Source: Torymus aiolomorphi
Taxonomy: Eukaryota > Arthropoda > Insecta > Hymenoptera > Torymidae
Reading direction: 5' to 3'
Assembly: GCA_036365515.1 (NCBI GenBank)
Contig: CM070873.1
Coordinates: 224,145,876 to 224,209,875 of the forward strand
Length of the DNA: 64,000 bases
Shown here: in pieces, positions 1 to 11,588 of the stretch
Position numbering within the stretch: position 1 is the stretch's first letter
How the letters are laid out: each line of letters opens with the position of its first letter
Notes under the pieces: model-generated
What the model saw: only the letters and a program-made list of their open reading frames with translations
The model's database searches: none
Told to the model about the DNA's origin: nothing
Made by a program: the position numbers and the translations under genes

Positions 1-245
1 GAAGTTGAAAGAAAATTATATACGTCACAAGCCATAAAAAAAATTAAAAAAAAATCATTAAAGGGAGCCTTCGTGCGAGGGACGCTCTCCAATTTGTCAA
101 ATGAAATTTAAAACGAGAAAGAAAAATCTCTGCTCCTCCTCCAATTATTTCAAAGTAAAAGTCAATCAACTCTTCGTCCACTAATCAAGCGTATGCGAAT
201 GGCTTCAATTCAAGAGCCGGGCCGTTAATGAAATTGCACTCAAAA

Positions 246-249
<4 letters not shown>

Positions 250-309
<60 letters not shown>

Positions 310-320
310 TCTCTCTCTCA
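250..320. repeat. (CT)n microsatellite
   Basis: Almost pure CT dinucleotide tract with one CA interruption near its end. The flanking 1-522 holds no gene I can support. Confidence 0.97.
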
Positions 321-522
321 CTTCTCTCTTTCTCCGTCGTCCGGCAAACTGTCAACTCATTCCCCCGGCGGACTAAGTAAGTACAAGAGGAAAGGGCGCA
401 AAGCGAAAGACTAGAGGCGCGCGCGCACGCGGAGCATTTAAAACGGAGCGGCGCACTATGTACTCCTCCCATCAGCCCACGAACGAAATTATTGCGCCTG
501 GCATGCTCGTAAGTGTTATATT

Positions 523-1000
523 CAGTGTAACCCCGGAATAAGGGCTCTCGCAATAAGCCCGTTTCCCTAGTTTCTCGCTTAATTCTAAGAACAGGTTATC
601 CCCACTCCGACTAAAACAACCAGCTTGAGTTAGACTTCACAACCTGTCCTCTCAATAAGCGCCCCAAGCAAAACAGAGTTTAGAAGAGACTTTTTAATAC
701 AAAAATTTTATTTTAATCAACACACGTACACTTAAATATTCTTAAAAGTATAAATTTTTATGCACAGCACAATTTCCTATACTGCAAATGATATTCACTC
801 TCAAAACGTTGTATTACGTGAACTTCAATGTTGTCAACAAACTAACGATCGTCAGAACGCTTATTGAGAGGTCACGCGCCGAAGAAAAAGAGACAGAAAG
901 CGCTAGATACTCGAGGGAAAAGTGCATGGAGGGGGTTTACGTTTATGTAAAAAATTCTTCCCCTTACGAGCCTAGGCGCGCTTATTACGGGGTTGCACTG
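523..1000 (-). mobile_element. pogo-like DNA transposon, internally deleted copy (element A)
   Basis: The left end reads CAGTGTAACCCCGGAATAAG. The right end, reverse complemented, reads CAGTGCAACCCCGTAATAAG, giving an inverted terminal repeat of about 20 bp with three mismatches. Ends starting CAGT and continuing with an AACCCCG-type motif are typical of the pogo/Tigger branch of Tc1/mariner. TA follows the right end, but the left flank is TT, so a TA duplication is not clean. The stretch 721-1000 is nearly identical to 2393-2965, which lies just upstream of a pogo-type transposase start. Element A is therefore probably a non-autonomous deletion product of the same family, in the minus orientation. 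Confidence 0.7.
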
Positions 1001-1488
1001 TAAATGTACATGTACATACATATTTACAAATACGCGTATTTTAGTCTCATTTTTATTTATATTTTATCGATATTTGTGTTCTATTTTTTTTTATTTATAT
1101 TTATTTTTTTCACAAACACCATTTTTTATTACAGTTAATTTATAAACAGTAATACAAAATTCATTTTTTCATAAAATTGTGCTCTAGACATGTTCCTTGA
1201 AATTCCGTTATTTCAAAAGTTGATGTTATCTATCGAAAATTGAGTAGGAAAGTAAATTCGTATAACAGAATTTTTTTATTGGTTAACTAATTTCCAACCC
1301 TAAATCATAAACAATTTTTAGAACCTAACAAATTTAACTGCATTAAAAAATTGTTTATTTGTTTACTTATTCAAGACTCTATGTAATAAATACTAATTTT
1401 AAGAAATTAAAAAACTACATTAAAAATTGCAGTTAAAATTGGCAGTTTTCCGAAAAGATTTTTCGATAAATTATAACAGAATTCAAAA

Positions 1489-1570
1489 TCAAGGAGCGTG
1501 GGAGCGCTCCGAAGGCAAGTATCTGTTCAATGTATGTAAGAAGTCTGAGGGACGACCGCGCTAGATATAC
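1489..1570. repeat. dispersed repeat, copy 1
   Basis: Contains GGGAGCGCTCCGAAGGCAAG, then CTGAGGG and CGACCGCGCTA. The same blocks in the same order recur at 27048-27115, where the spacer between them is about 15 bp shorter. Class unknown. The surrounding 1001-1675 is plain AT-rich DNA. Confidence 0.7.
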
Positions 1571-1762
1571 GTTGAAATGGATATTCTTTCATAAAATTTG
1601 TAAAATACAGTAAAAAAGCAACTAACTGGAGTAAAAGAGTAAAAAAAAAATAATAAAATATTGTAAAAATGTTTATACCACTCTAACCTCAAAATCACAA
1701 CTTTGATATGATTTTCGGCGCTCGTGGTATAAAATACCGTTCGAAACTAGTGCGTAAGTCGA

Positions 1763-2368
1763 TTATTTAGGTGGTGTCGCTTTTTCGCACTCGCTTCGCT
1801 CGTGCAAAAAGTCACACCAGCTAAATAATCGACTTCCCCACCCGTGTCGAAATGTACTATTACCTGTCACTTTCAGATTTTTCACATGTTTTCTTTTTTT
1901 CCATTTGTCTATCCACCCATTACTTGCTTTAAAGTTTTTCAGACCATCAATTTCTTGGTTAATTATGAGAGCTTGTTGACAAAGATTTCGCCCTGACAAT
2001 GGAATTCCTCGATTGTTAGCATCTACCATCCAAGCAAAAATTCGCTCATCAAGTTCACTCGTTTTTACTGCTTTTTTAGAATTTTTCATGGATTCTTTCT
2101 CCGCTGCACTAGTAATTGATTGTTTGTTTTGTTTCCACTTTCGTAGTGTACCAGGATGCAAATCATATTTTGTCAAAATTTCTAGTGGAGTTAATTTTTT
2201 GGATTCTTCAAGTATAGCTTGTTTTTGTTGGAAAGAGTATCTTTTCCGTTTTTTCGGAGGTTCTTTAGCTATAGATTTTTCTCTTACATCAACATCAGAA
2301 TCCGTTACACCTGTACTATTTGTTTGCATGCTCATTTCTGTACTTTTTCTCCTTTTATTTGTTGACAT
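1763..2368 (-). pseudogene. pogo/CENP-B-type transposase, N-terminal part only
   Basis: A 201-residue open frame. Residues about 38-80 form a Psq/CENP-B N-terminal helix-turn-helix (KRKRYSFQQKQAILEESKK, then a LHPGTLRKWK recognition-helix-like stretch). Residues about 104-165 look like the second CENPB-type HTH (ELDERIFAWMVDANNRGIPL followed by a GWIDKWKKRK motif). In pogo/Tigger/Jerky proteins these two domains bind the terminal repeats and are followed by a DDE/DDD catalytic domain of about 200 residues, which is absent here. The frame runs out at about residue 167, and the remaining 35 residues are read from the hairpin sequence at 1763-1866, so the C-terminus is chimeric. It is a decayed transposase rather than a host gene, although a domesticated CENP-B-like protein cannot be excluded from sequence alone. 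Confidence 0.75.
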
Positions 2369-2392
2369 TACGATGTTTATGCGGAATCAACA

Positions 2393-2965
2393 CACGTACA
2401 CTTAAATATTCTTAAAAGTATAAATTTTTATGCAAAGCACAATTTATTCCTATACTGCAAACGATATTTACTCTCAAAACGTTGTATTACGTGCACTTCA
2501 ATGTTGTCAACACTGAAAAAAGGTTGGTGCGAAAGACGCCCTCTCGCTGATACGTGCTGCTCTAATGGCTGTACTGCACTAGTACTTTCATTTAGAGCGT
2601 ATACTGTCCGCTTTTAGGAGAACATTCGCGCGACTGTGGTACATGCGTTGTTCCGTACAACAGCAGAACAGGCGCGTTTTTATTCCGGTTTGATTTTAGG
2701 ACGTATGTTGCGCTAAATCAGAGCAACGTCTACTCAAAACCCAAGCGCAGCTGTTCAGCCACACGCGGCGCTTGCAGCACCCTAACCTCTTTTCAGTGAA
2801 CAAATTGACGATCGTCAGAGCGCTTATTGAGAGGTCACGCGCCGAAGAAAAAGAGAGACATAAAGCGCTAGATACTCGAGGGGAAAGTGCGAGGAGGGGG
2901 TATACGTTTATGGAAAAAATTGTTCCCCTTACGGGCCTAGGCGCGCTTATTACGGGGTTGCACTG
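2393..2965 (-). mobile_element. pogo-like element B, 5' end and upstream region of the transposase
   Basis: The outer end CACTG at 2961-2965 matches the terminus of element A and is followed by TA. Apart from the insertion at 2511-2798, the sequence is nearly identical to 721-1000. It lies directly upstream of the transposase remnant on the same strand, so it would be that element's terminal repeat plus 5' untranslated region. The element's other end has been lost. Confidence 0.65.
2511..2798. mobile_element. 288-bp MITE inserted in element B
   Basis: The ends are CACTGAAAAAAGGTTGG and, inverted, CACTGAAAAGAGGTTAGG. The homologous stretch in element A (near 834-842) is uninterrupted and gives the empty site TTGTCAACAAACTAACG. 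Comparison shows an AA doubled around the insert. CACTG ends with a short duplication recall the CMC (EnSpm/Chapaev-type) group, but 288 bp is too little to classify. Confidence 0.8.
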
Positions 2966-3025
2966 TATCGTGATGCAATCGGCCGCCCGAAACGCCGGCA
3001 CGATATCGATTGCCCGCTGTGCATT

Positions 3026-3052
3026 ACACACACACACACACGCGCGCGCGCG
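3026..3052. repeat. (CA)n/(CG)n tract
   Basis: A short CA run passes into an alternating CG run. Such purine-pyrimidine alternation can adopt Z-DNA. It lies just outside the end of element B. Confidence 0.9.
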
Positions 3053-3187
3053 TATGTAACACCGCGCGAAACTGATTTAGTCGCTCGCACGTGCGACGCG
3101 TGATACGCGTCTCGCGAGCGCCGAAATTTCATTCACCAGCTCTTTCGAGGAAAATCCGGAGGAGGTACCTACACGTGCCGTTGTCGT

Positions 3188-3393
<206 letters not shown>

Positions 3394-3549
3394 ATTCCTG
3401 GGAAATTTCCCTTTTACGTCGCCAAAAAAAAAAGAAAAATTTTTTTGAATGTACACTTACCACACAAGGTTTTTCTCGTTTCTTGAACCTTACAGAACGT
3501 GAAAAAACGTGTGTTCCAAGCCGATTGAGTGGTATCATTTTTTTACAGC

Positions 3550-3752
3550 ACTTTTAATTTTTCTTATGGAAATTTAACATGGGAAAAATGGATGAAAAGT
3601 TGTCATTGATTATGAACCAATAACAAGCTATTGAAGAGGCCAAACCAAATTCCACAAAAAAAGCGATTAAAGTTGAAGAATAGAGCTTTGGTGGAATTTG
3701 GTTTGGCCTCTTCAATAGCTTGTTATTGGTTCATAATCAATGACAACTTTCG
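3550..3752. mobile_element. foldback fragment of the 47.5-kb palindrome family
   Basis: Arms at 3597-3654 and 3690-3749 are reverse complements (for example GCTATTGAAGAGGCCAAACC) around a short loop. The upstream part (TTATGGAAATTTAACATGGG) matches the palindrome in the P450 intron at 47532-48246. A further partial copy is at 58648-58866. Confidence 0.75.
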
Positions 3753-3876
3753 CTTCGCTCGTGCAAAAAGTCACACCAGCTAAATAATCGACTTACGCAC
3801 TAGTTTCGAACGGTATTTTATACCACGAGCGCCGAAAAATCATACCAAAGTTGTGATTTTGAGGTTAGAGTGGTAT

Positions 3877-5217
3877 AAAATAAAATATTTCCGTGCTTTG
3901 TGTATAATACAGTAGGGATATCATGTGTAATTAACAAATAGTTTGTATAGTGTTTTTTTTTTCATAGTTTTTATATGCGTAAGATTGTGAAAGAAAGTCC
4001 AGGATTATTAATACTCTAGATGAAATTTCCTTAAAGGTTCCTTTATAAAATAACGCCGAAAGATTGCAAATTGTTGCGAAAATATACGTTAGATCTGTTA
4101 TATCATGCCGCGCCATGTGCTATTTCCTTTAAAGATTTTCATTTCGAAAAAATTACATTTTTAGAAACGTATAAAAGGTACATTTAATTATTTAAATAAA
4201 AAACTGTCCAACAATGGCAAAACGAATATTATTTGAATATTTTTATCACTTATGCATATCAAAATTAAATAGATTATTATAACGAAGGCATTTATTTTAA
4301 TTATAAAACGAAAAGTATGGAACATGTTAATTATATAACATCACATTAAAAATAATTTTTTTTAAATGATAATGAAACACAGAATATCTTTAGAAGTAAT
4401 TGTTTGCAAGTTATCACGTTATTTAAATTGTAAGTGAAATGATAAAAAATTACATTATACTCTAGGTACTTACTTTGCAAAACGACAAAGCAAAAGAGAA
4501 ATTAACAATAGAACTTTACAAAACGTGTGCTGTATATAAGTATACTACCTCTTTAGGAAGCAAAAACTCTCAAGATTAACAGCCGAACACGTTTAATCTC
4601 TATTTACGTAAGAACCGACTCGCGTATTTTGCGGAAAGTTTGGACAATACTTTCTTTTATCAACGTAAGGCTAGGTATACTAAAAATAATATCCCCCTTT
4701 GGCGGGATGAACAAACCGTTTTGTACGAATAGGATTCCCTCTATCGTCTCTGGCACAACTTAAATAGCATTACGCCAAACCCGCACACGAAGGTAAGGAT
4801 TCCAACGCGGGGCGGAAAAACGAGCACGTGGCTCTCATTCTTTCAATCATCGTCGCGCGGGCAAATTTAACGCTCGACATAAGTATACACCGGCAATATC
4901 GTTTGTCTTAAAGTGCATTGCTCCGTCGTTGATATAGGATGATGCAATAAGGGCCAGTCGTAGTAAAAACTTTCGTTCAAAACTTGCTCCGCTCACTAAA
5001 CCAGTGCTATATATACATCATCTCAACGCGAAGCCACTTAAATGATTTTTAACAGCTAAAAATCCTGCAAGGGATGTTCTTTTTTGGGACAAAAACTCGT
5101 CGCGCAAATGATGAAGCCGGACGTCGGCTGCTCGGTGTCTTCTGCTTGCGGGACGCTTCCCATCATCTTTGCGCGGCGGTAGCGCGCGCGTTCACTCACA
5201 TGACCCTCTCTCTCGCT

Positions 5218-5255
<38 letters not shown>

Positions 5256-5763
5256 AGCGCGCGTATAATACACGCTTGCTCGCACTCGCGTTACATAACC
5301 GGGGCGCGCGAGCGAGAGCGCCGGACCCCCCCGGGCGCCGACGGAGATGCCATTACCCGCGCTATCGCCCGCCGGTGCACTGGCTCCGCCCCAGTTTCCG
5401 GCGGACCTTGATGGGGCTACTCCGGAAGGGGTTATACAGGAGCGCGTGCTTGCCGGCTGCACAGCACGGTGGCGACGATGCTGCGCGCGCGCTTTATCGA
5501 CTTTTTCAAAGCGCCCGTTACGTAACGTCGACGGCTTTTGGAACCTTAACCTCGTCTCGCTACGCTTTGCTCGAGTATATTAGGGTACGAGAGTTAGCCG
5601 AACGTAGGATATACGATATGCGAGTGTGCCACCACTCGGTTGTGACATAACAGAGCTTTTCGAGCTGTCGCGATGACTATTGTAGGTTACGATTGAGCAA
5701 TGGAGGGGTGAGAGCGGTTGGAAGGGGGATGATGAAAGATAAAGATGTAGAGGGAGGACTTAC
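3877..5763. other. intergenic or intronic DNA without a recognisable gene
   Basis: 3877-4800 is AT-rich with no convincing reading frame. From about 4800 the sequence becomes CpG-rich, with a CT microsatellite at 5219-5252. If the exon at 5764-5869 is real, this stretch is the first intron of a gene whose other exons lie to the left of the window or were not recognised. Confidence 0.5.
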
Positions 5764-5869
5764 CGGGTTCGACGGGGTCGGCGGGTCTGCCACCGTTGAC
5801 GCGGGCCGGTGGTATTATCAGCTCGGCCGTCTCGCCCTGCGTAGCCTCGACCTGCGAGCCCAGTGCCAT
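5764..5869 (-). CDS. possible first coding exon of an unrecognised gene
   Basis: On the minus strand an ATG in a fair context (GGCATGGC) opens 35 codons starting MALGSQVEATQGETAEL and ending PADPVEPG. It is cut by a consensus donor (CCCG|GTAAGT) in phase 1. Upstream in its own direction lies a CpG-rich stretch typical of the 5' ends of genes in this window. I do not recognise the peptide and found no matching downstream exon in 1-5760, so the rest of the gene may lie beyond the left edge. Low complexity is modest and codon use is GC-rich like other first exons here. It could also be a chance ATG before a chance donor. Confidence 0.4.
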
Positions 5870-6560
5870 GCCGGCTCCTGCTTTTGTTTCTCAAGCTCCC
5901 AACGGCGACCAAAACGCACTCGCGGCTGCTGCTCTGCCTTTCCTCTCTGCACACCTTGTCGTCCACGTTTTTTCCTTTCCTCGCTCTCTTTCACTCTTTT
6001 CTCTGTCCACTCCCAAGGAGCGCGGGCCTCGCAATTTCCTCCCCGAGCGATTGATCCTCCGCGCGCACACACGCGGTCACACCGTCTACTTACTAGTGCG
6101 CTCTCGGCGACTGTCGGGAGAGAAAGAGAAAACCGAGTTTTCTTCTCGCGCCCGTCCTCACTTTTTCACTGTTCACCCTTTTTACTGCTTTTGCTGTCGG
6201 AGGCCGAGCTCTCTGACGTCTTTCGCCGTCGTTCTCTGTCCACCTCGCTGTGTCTGTGTCTATACCGGACGCACGCTCTGTCGGCTTTTCGTCGTTCCCT
6301 GGCGATATCCCCGCTGGCTCTGCTGCTGGCGCGCGCACACAGTAGCTGTATGTGCTATGTATGTAGAGAGCGAGAAAGAGAGAAGAGGGAGGCCGCGACG
6401 AGAGTCGGACCACGTGCCCGCGGACTTTCCGTATATTCCGTTGGCGCGGACGATAAGCACTATCAAGAAGGAGATTGGTGGGTGAACGGGAGGCGCGACA
6501 CGCGCATGCGCCGTAATAGCGGTATATCCTTTAAACTTTTTCGGAGCACGTAGCACGAGG
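5870..6560 (-). promoter_or_regulatory. CpG-rich presumed promoter or 5' UTR region
   Basis: Strong rise in G+C and CpG compared with the flanks, with many CGCG and GCGC words. In this window the same signature marks the 5' ends of Atg1, TSPO and TMEM120. Long frames on the plus strand here are by-products of base composition. No TATA box can be assigned with confidence. Confidence 0.4.
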
Positions 6561-6662
6561 CTCGCGACTCCGCGATAAGTATGCTATTGTTTCGTTTCGT
6601 ACTTGTTTGAAGTAGGGTGTGTTACTCAAGTTTACTGCGGGATGTGCTTGCTGAAATATATA

Positions 6663-6810
6663 CTGGGGCCTTTCTACATATGTGTGTTCTGTGTGTTCTG
6701 TGTGTTCCCGACAAAGACAGATAGATCTGTTCCGTTTATGTAAGACAGAGACAGACATAGAGAGAAGTTGTCTAGAACAGACAGAACACACATATGTAGA
6801 AAGGGCCCAG
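6663..6810. mobile_element. 148-bp palindromic element (MITE-like)
   Basis: The left arm CTGGGGCCTTTCTACATATG continues with TGTGTTCTGT repeats. The right arm is its reverse complement, ending GTAGAAAGGGCCCAG. The central part contains GACAGA repeats. No transposase and no clear target duplication. Confidence 0.7.
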
Positions 6811-7774
6811 GCGTACTTAGTTTTAGCATCAAATATATTCGTTGGTTTTGTGAATTTTTCGTATGAGATTTGAATTAAAGGGTATAAAAAAATTAAAAAG
6901 ATTTGATTTTAACATTGATTTATAAAAAGTCTAGTGTGTGCCAGAAAATTTATTGTAGTTTATACTAACAAGAATAATCGATTAAAAATTATCTATCTCG
7001 TTTGTACTATTAGAGAAGAAAAATACTTGAGTTCTTCTTTTATTACAAATCTTTTTTGTATTCATTTCTTAAGTCCTCATATTTTTCTGAAAATAAATAT
7101 TTCATCATTTTACTTCAAACTATTACAATTTTGAGAAAATATTTATAAAATTCTCATTGTATAATCAAGTTTATTTTCAACACAAGTCACAGTTTTAAGT
7201 AAGATTCAATTGGATTATAAGATCAATGTATAACTTATACATTCATTACTCGGCGAAAAATTGTGTGATTCAGAAAATATTAAATTCCAACCTGATATGC
7301 AGTGACTTATATGCATATATCATTTTTTGGAGAAGAAAAAACGTGTAAATTAATTAAATAAAAAAAGAAATTTTAAACATTTAATTTGCAACGAAACTTT
7401 TAAGTGAAAAATTGAGAACTATAGTATAAAATTACTACTTAGTGCGTCAATCAAATTATTTTTTATAAAATATAAAAATAATTTCAATTTGTTCGTTTCG
7501 TACAAAAAGAAGCGCCACAAGCGGGCTTTAAGCAAAGTTTTCGAGACTGCCGGGAGGGATATATATATATTCTGGCCCCTAACCTGAAAGTTCAATAAAA
7601 AATTAGTGAGTATGCCTTTTAGAATATACAATTTAATTCTGAACTTTTTAATTATATTATTATAAGTTTTTATAGTATTTTTAAGGAAAAATTATTTTAA
7701 TGTCGCATTAATAGCATTCTTGATTACGCAGCTTTTAAATTATTTGGAAGCAGTAAAGGTTAGATTTTGGAAGA
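6811..7774. other. AT-rich upstream region of DENR
   Basis: No gene recognised. The DENR promoter must lie here. A short (TA)n at 7560-7570 and a slightly GC-richer patch at 7505-7560 are the only visible features. Confidence 0.4.
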
Positions 7775-8732
7775 ATGTCAGCTGAAGAAGAAAAACAACC
7801 TGAACTTCCAACAGGGCCTGATCCAAATGTTGTTTATCCGATTAAGGTTCAATACTGTGGAAACTGCTCTCTTCCAATTGAGGTCAGTTTAATTTATTAG
7901 ATTTTTCTTTATAAAAGAAAATTCATTTCAAAATAGACTTTGTTATTCTATAATATTTGTAATAATTGCATCATAAATAATCAATATTTTATATTTCTAG
8001 TACTGTGAATATTATCCAGATTACCCAAAATGTAAAGAATGGTTAGAAAAAAATTTGCCTTCAGAATTCGAAAAGGTTAAACTAGGTAAGCAAACAATAC
8101 CTTTGAAACGTTTAATTAATTTATGTCATGACGAATGTCTAATGTGCATTTTTTTTAAATTGGCAGTCGATGATGCTAATGCAGAAGCTGGTGGAGGTGA
8201 AGATGAAAAGAAACGACAGAAACGAGGAGGAAAGGGCATGCTGAAAACAAAAAAGAAAGAAGAAGTACAAAAATTAGTTACAGTTTCCAGAGCACCAAGA
8301 GGAAAGAAAAAATCGGTTACAGTTGTCACAGGACTTAGTACATTTGGTAAGAGAAAGTACAAGCTCTCTTTATATATATTTCTTTTGCAAATTCAAACAA
8401 TTAACTGAAGCAGTTAAATAATTTTTTCTTTATTAAATTAGTAATAATGTCTGATTCTTTTTTTTTATTAGATATTGACTTGAAAGTAGCAGCAAAGTTT
8501 TTTGGTAGTAAATTTGCCTGTGGATCAAGTGTTACAGGAGAAGATGAGATTGTGATACAAGGTGATGTGAAGGATGATTTATTTGATGTGATTCCAGAAA
8601 AATGGCCTCAGGTAATTCTAATAAAAATATTAACTTTTATTTTTAAATTAAACAACAATGATCTATAAATACAATATTTTATTTTAGATTGATGAGGATT
8701 CGATAGATGATCTTGGTGATCAAAAAAGGTAA
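7775..8732 (+). CDS. DENR: density-regulated protein (DENR), translation re-initiation factor
   Basis: Five coding exons: 7775-7882, 8001-8085, 8167-8346, 8472-8611 and 8688-8732, all with GT/AG borders and matching phases. They give 185 residues, close to the family's usual length of about 190-200. The start [17 protein letters not shown] precedes the cysteine-rich N-terminal element [20 protein letters not shown], the zinc-binding DENR signature. A lysine-rich linker ([17 protein letters not shown]) leads into the SUI1/eIF1-like domain ([20 protein letters not shown], then ASSVTG-like [20 protein letters not shown]) and a C-terminal [24 protein letters not shown] with MCT-1 recycles 40S subunits and promotes re-initiation after short upstream frames. 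It faces RPC9 tail to tail, with only 122 bp between the stop codons. Confidence 0.96.
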
Positions 8733-8854
8733 TTGTCTGATGAAAATCATGTTCGCACAAGACTATTTAAAACCGATATTATACTGATGGATGTTTATTA
8801 CAATGAATGTATATAAAAATGAGATCAAAAACATTTTTTTTAAAAGTATCGTCC

Positions 8855-9407
8855 TTATTCAGCACTTTGTTCTTCCTCATCCAAATGTTCTGATATCACT
8901 AGAAGTAACGATTCAACCTCATCTTCAGATAATCGATCTTCACTGTCCTCGATTATCTGAAAAATAACATTGAGATTAATTTCATTGAATAGATATAAAG
9001 TATTTAATATTTAATAAATACATTTTTTAAAACTAAAATTGTGTTTGAACTCTTACCAATTGTATTTCAAGAGCAGTTTTTGGACACTGATTCAGTAGTG
9101 TAAGTTTCTCACATTTTGTAAGTTTATAAGGTTCTAATGCATTTAAAAATGCATTAATTTTTTCTGGGGATTGCTTTTTACAAGGTGTATCTTCTAGGTA
9201 TCTAATTGTTTGGTATGTTATCGTTGCTAATTGATTTTGTCCTTTTTGTTTCTTGTTTGATTTTATACTTTGTAAAATATCTAACACTTCATAGTTACTT
9301 AGATAAGCTGAGCATTCCTTCAAACTGTGAAAAAAATAATGAGTAATTTTGTTTTCATTTCTTCAGCACAAGAATGGATATTTTTGTTGAATTACTTACA
9401 CTTCCAT
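8855..9407 (-). CDS. CRCP: DNA-directed RNA polymerase III subunit RPC9 (CRCP)
   Basis: Three coding exons on the minus strand: 9400-9407, 9057-9324 and 8855-8956. The first carries only eight coding bases (ATG GAA GT) before a GTAAGT donor. The joined 125-residue protein starts MEVLKECSAYLSNYEVLDIL and ends with an acidic IIEDSEDRLSEDEVESLLLV...EEQSAE tail. The family signature is the N-terminal NYEVLDIL region and the helical core (LATITYQTIRYLEDTPCKKQ; FLNALEPYKLTKCEKLTLLN, then QCPKTALEIQL). RPC9 pairs with RPC8 in the Pol III stalk, the counterpart of Rpb4/Rpb7, and acts in initiation of tRNA and 5S transcription. The start was chosen because it joins in frame to the second exon and restores the family N-terminus. 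Confidence 0.94.
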
Positions 9408-11586
9408 TTTATTTAGAAATAGTACTTTGCTGTTATACTAAATATAACTAAAATCTGGAATAAAATTGAATTATTTTTTAGAAAAGCTTGATCATTAACT
9501 TTGAAAACGTGTAAACAATGAACAAGAATGACTTACCACTTAACCAAATTAGCAAGCTTCTTTCATTCGTTTCGTCAACCACAAAATTTTTTTAAAAACT
9601 ATACATTCGGAACTATATACGAACACGTGTATAGAAATTAATTATTTTTATAAAATAATGCATAATACCGGAAGACTTTACATTACCGCGTGCTTACAAC
9701 CACTGCATAAGCTTACCATCATGTGCTGATGAATGGCCAACAGAACAACTGAGCATCAACATCGAGATCAACTAACCTGCATTGTCGAACAGCTGTTTCA
9801 AACAGCAGGTGCAAGATGGCGTAAATCAAAGCGCCAAATTTAAATGCCAGCTATTAAAAAGCATTACATAGTAAAAAATTTATTATAATTGCAAAATCAT
9901 TGTATAATTTTATTTTTTAATTTATCGTGACAACATTCCACTTTTTGCATTGCAATTATCAATAATAACTCCAAAATACATTTCGGAGCAAAATGAAAAA
10001 TTGTGAGTTTTTTCAAACAATGGACATAGTTACATGAAGTATTATACATATAAATAATTATACATATCAACCTACGAGAGATAAATAAACTATTTGCTCA
10101 ATGTAGTAACACTGCGTTTGCAAAAACCACGAACGATAAAAAATGTAATGACAATCAATACATCTCCGCATGTGAGAGAGAAAAATATCTAAAATTAGTA
10201 TTCCAGACGCATATAATGTGCTCCGGTCTCCAAGCAACACCTTTCCTCCTATGTCATTCAATATTAAACCCCGTGTGACCGCACATTTAACGAAGCGTAT
10301 AGGTATGTAGTATACGTGACTGAATGTCGAGCGAGAAAAAATTGCCGCAATTATAAAAAAGGACAGCAACGGAAATCCCCCGTCGATCGCTTCGACCTTT
10401 GAAAATAATATCTCTTCGCCGTTGTCTTCTCACGCGGTGTAGATTTTCCTCGTGTACATACCTTATATACACGCGTGTGCGCGTTTTTACATGTATACAA
10501 AAGTCTCCCAAGCCGCCGCCGTCCCGCAGACTACCGAGATCAGAGAGCTCGCTTTGTATTATGATACACACGTATACTGGCACATAGACAGATATACGCA
10601 CACGCACGTGGACTTGAGTTAAATCCCCCTTGGCCTCTCGCGCACTCAGCTGACGCTTGGCGCACGCGCGCTGACCCGCACGTATTCTACATACTCGTGC
10701 CGTCTCTCTCTGTTTTACTTCTATCCTTGTCTGTCACAGGCGCGCCTGTATGGAGTTATCTCGCTCTGCTGCTCTGTTCTTTGCAGACAGCAGGCAATGC
10801 TTTCTCTGCGAGTGGCCAGAGACGGATTAGGAGAGTCAAGGCTCCGTGGATTTGCGTTTTCAACTATACGAGCAACGCGATTATTAGGTAGCCGCGCGCG
10901 TCCGCACGTTTTTCCTCTCGTTTCACTCGACATTAATAAATGCCGTAATAATTTGTATTTACAATTTAATGTTTATTTTATTATGTGCCGATGTTCCCCT
11001 TCTATACGATCACTTTTGGAAACTATTAATATATTGTTTATATTTATTATTGTTAAATAAGGAATGAATAAAAATCTTCGAAAAGTATTTAAAAATTTTC
11101 TATCTGTAATAACTAATTTAAATGCATTTTGGAAAATTTAACAAATTGAATTGTTTCTTTAAGATTTGTTCTTTTCCTGCAATTATAGATGTTCCTTTAG
11201 CTTTTAAAATAAAATTAATTTATTCTACTTTCTATTAAAACGTGTGAGGATAAGAAAGTAAATTTCAATAAATTTATTTATAATAAGTATAATATAATAA
11301 ATGTATCATGTAATTTTTCAAAACGGTCTACAATATGTTCTCGCTTCGCTTGAAGAAAATCTAGAACACGTGTACCTATACCGCTGCCAGATGATTTTTA
11401 ATTCCACGACTGGCAGCAATACGCGTCGATCTCATGAATTTTCAAAGGCTCCGAGCTCAAGACGTAGGTATCTCTCGGGACCCGGTTTTTCGCATGTCGT
11501 AAGGCCCCGAACGCAAGCGACGCCCGCGTTCTATACGGCGCTCTATCTCCTGCCTCTTGCCCTGCGTCTCCTCGCCAATCCCCACT
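9408..11586. other. intergenic region between RPC9 and Atg1
   Basis: AT-rich near RPC9, then CpG-rich at about 10250-10930 (CGCG, ACGCACACGCACG). That may be a promoter or a non-coding exon of Atg1 or of an unseen transcript. No reading frame here looks like a conserved protein. 10930-11400 is AT-rich again. Confidence 0.4.
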
Positions 11587-11588
11587 TA

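Noticed and set aside
1489..1570. tRNA or SINE head
   Set aside because: No A box/B box pair or cloverleaf could be made from either copy.
5693..6553. A 286-codon plus-strand frame and several overlapping frames
   Set aside because: Low-complexity, CpG-driven open frames with no domain. The region looks like a promoter for the minus strand.
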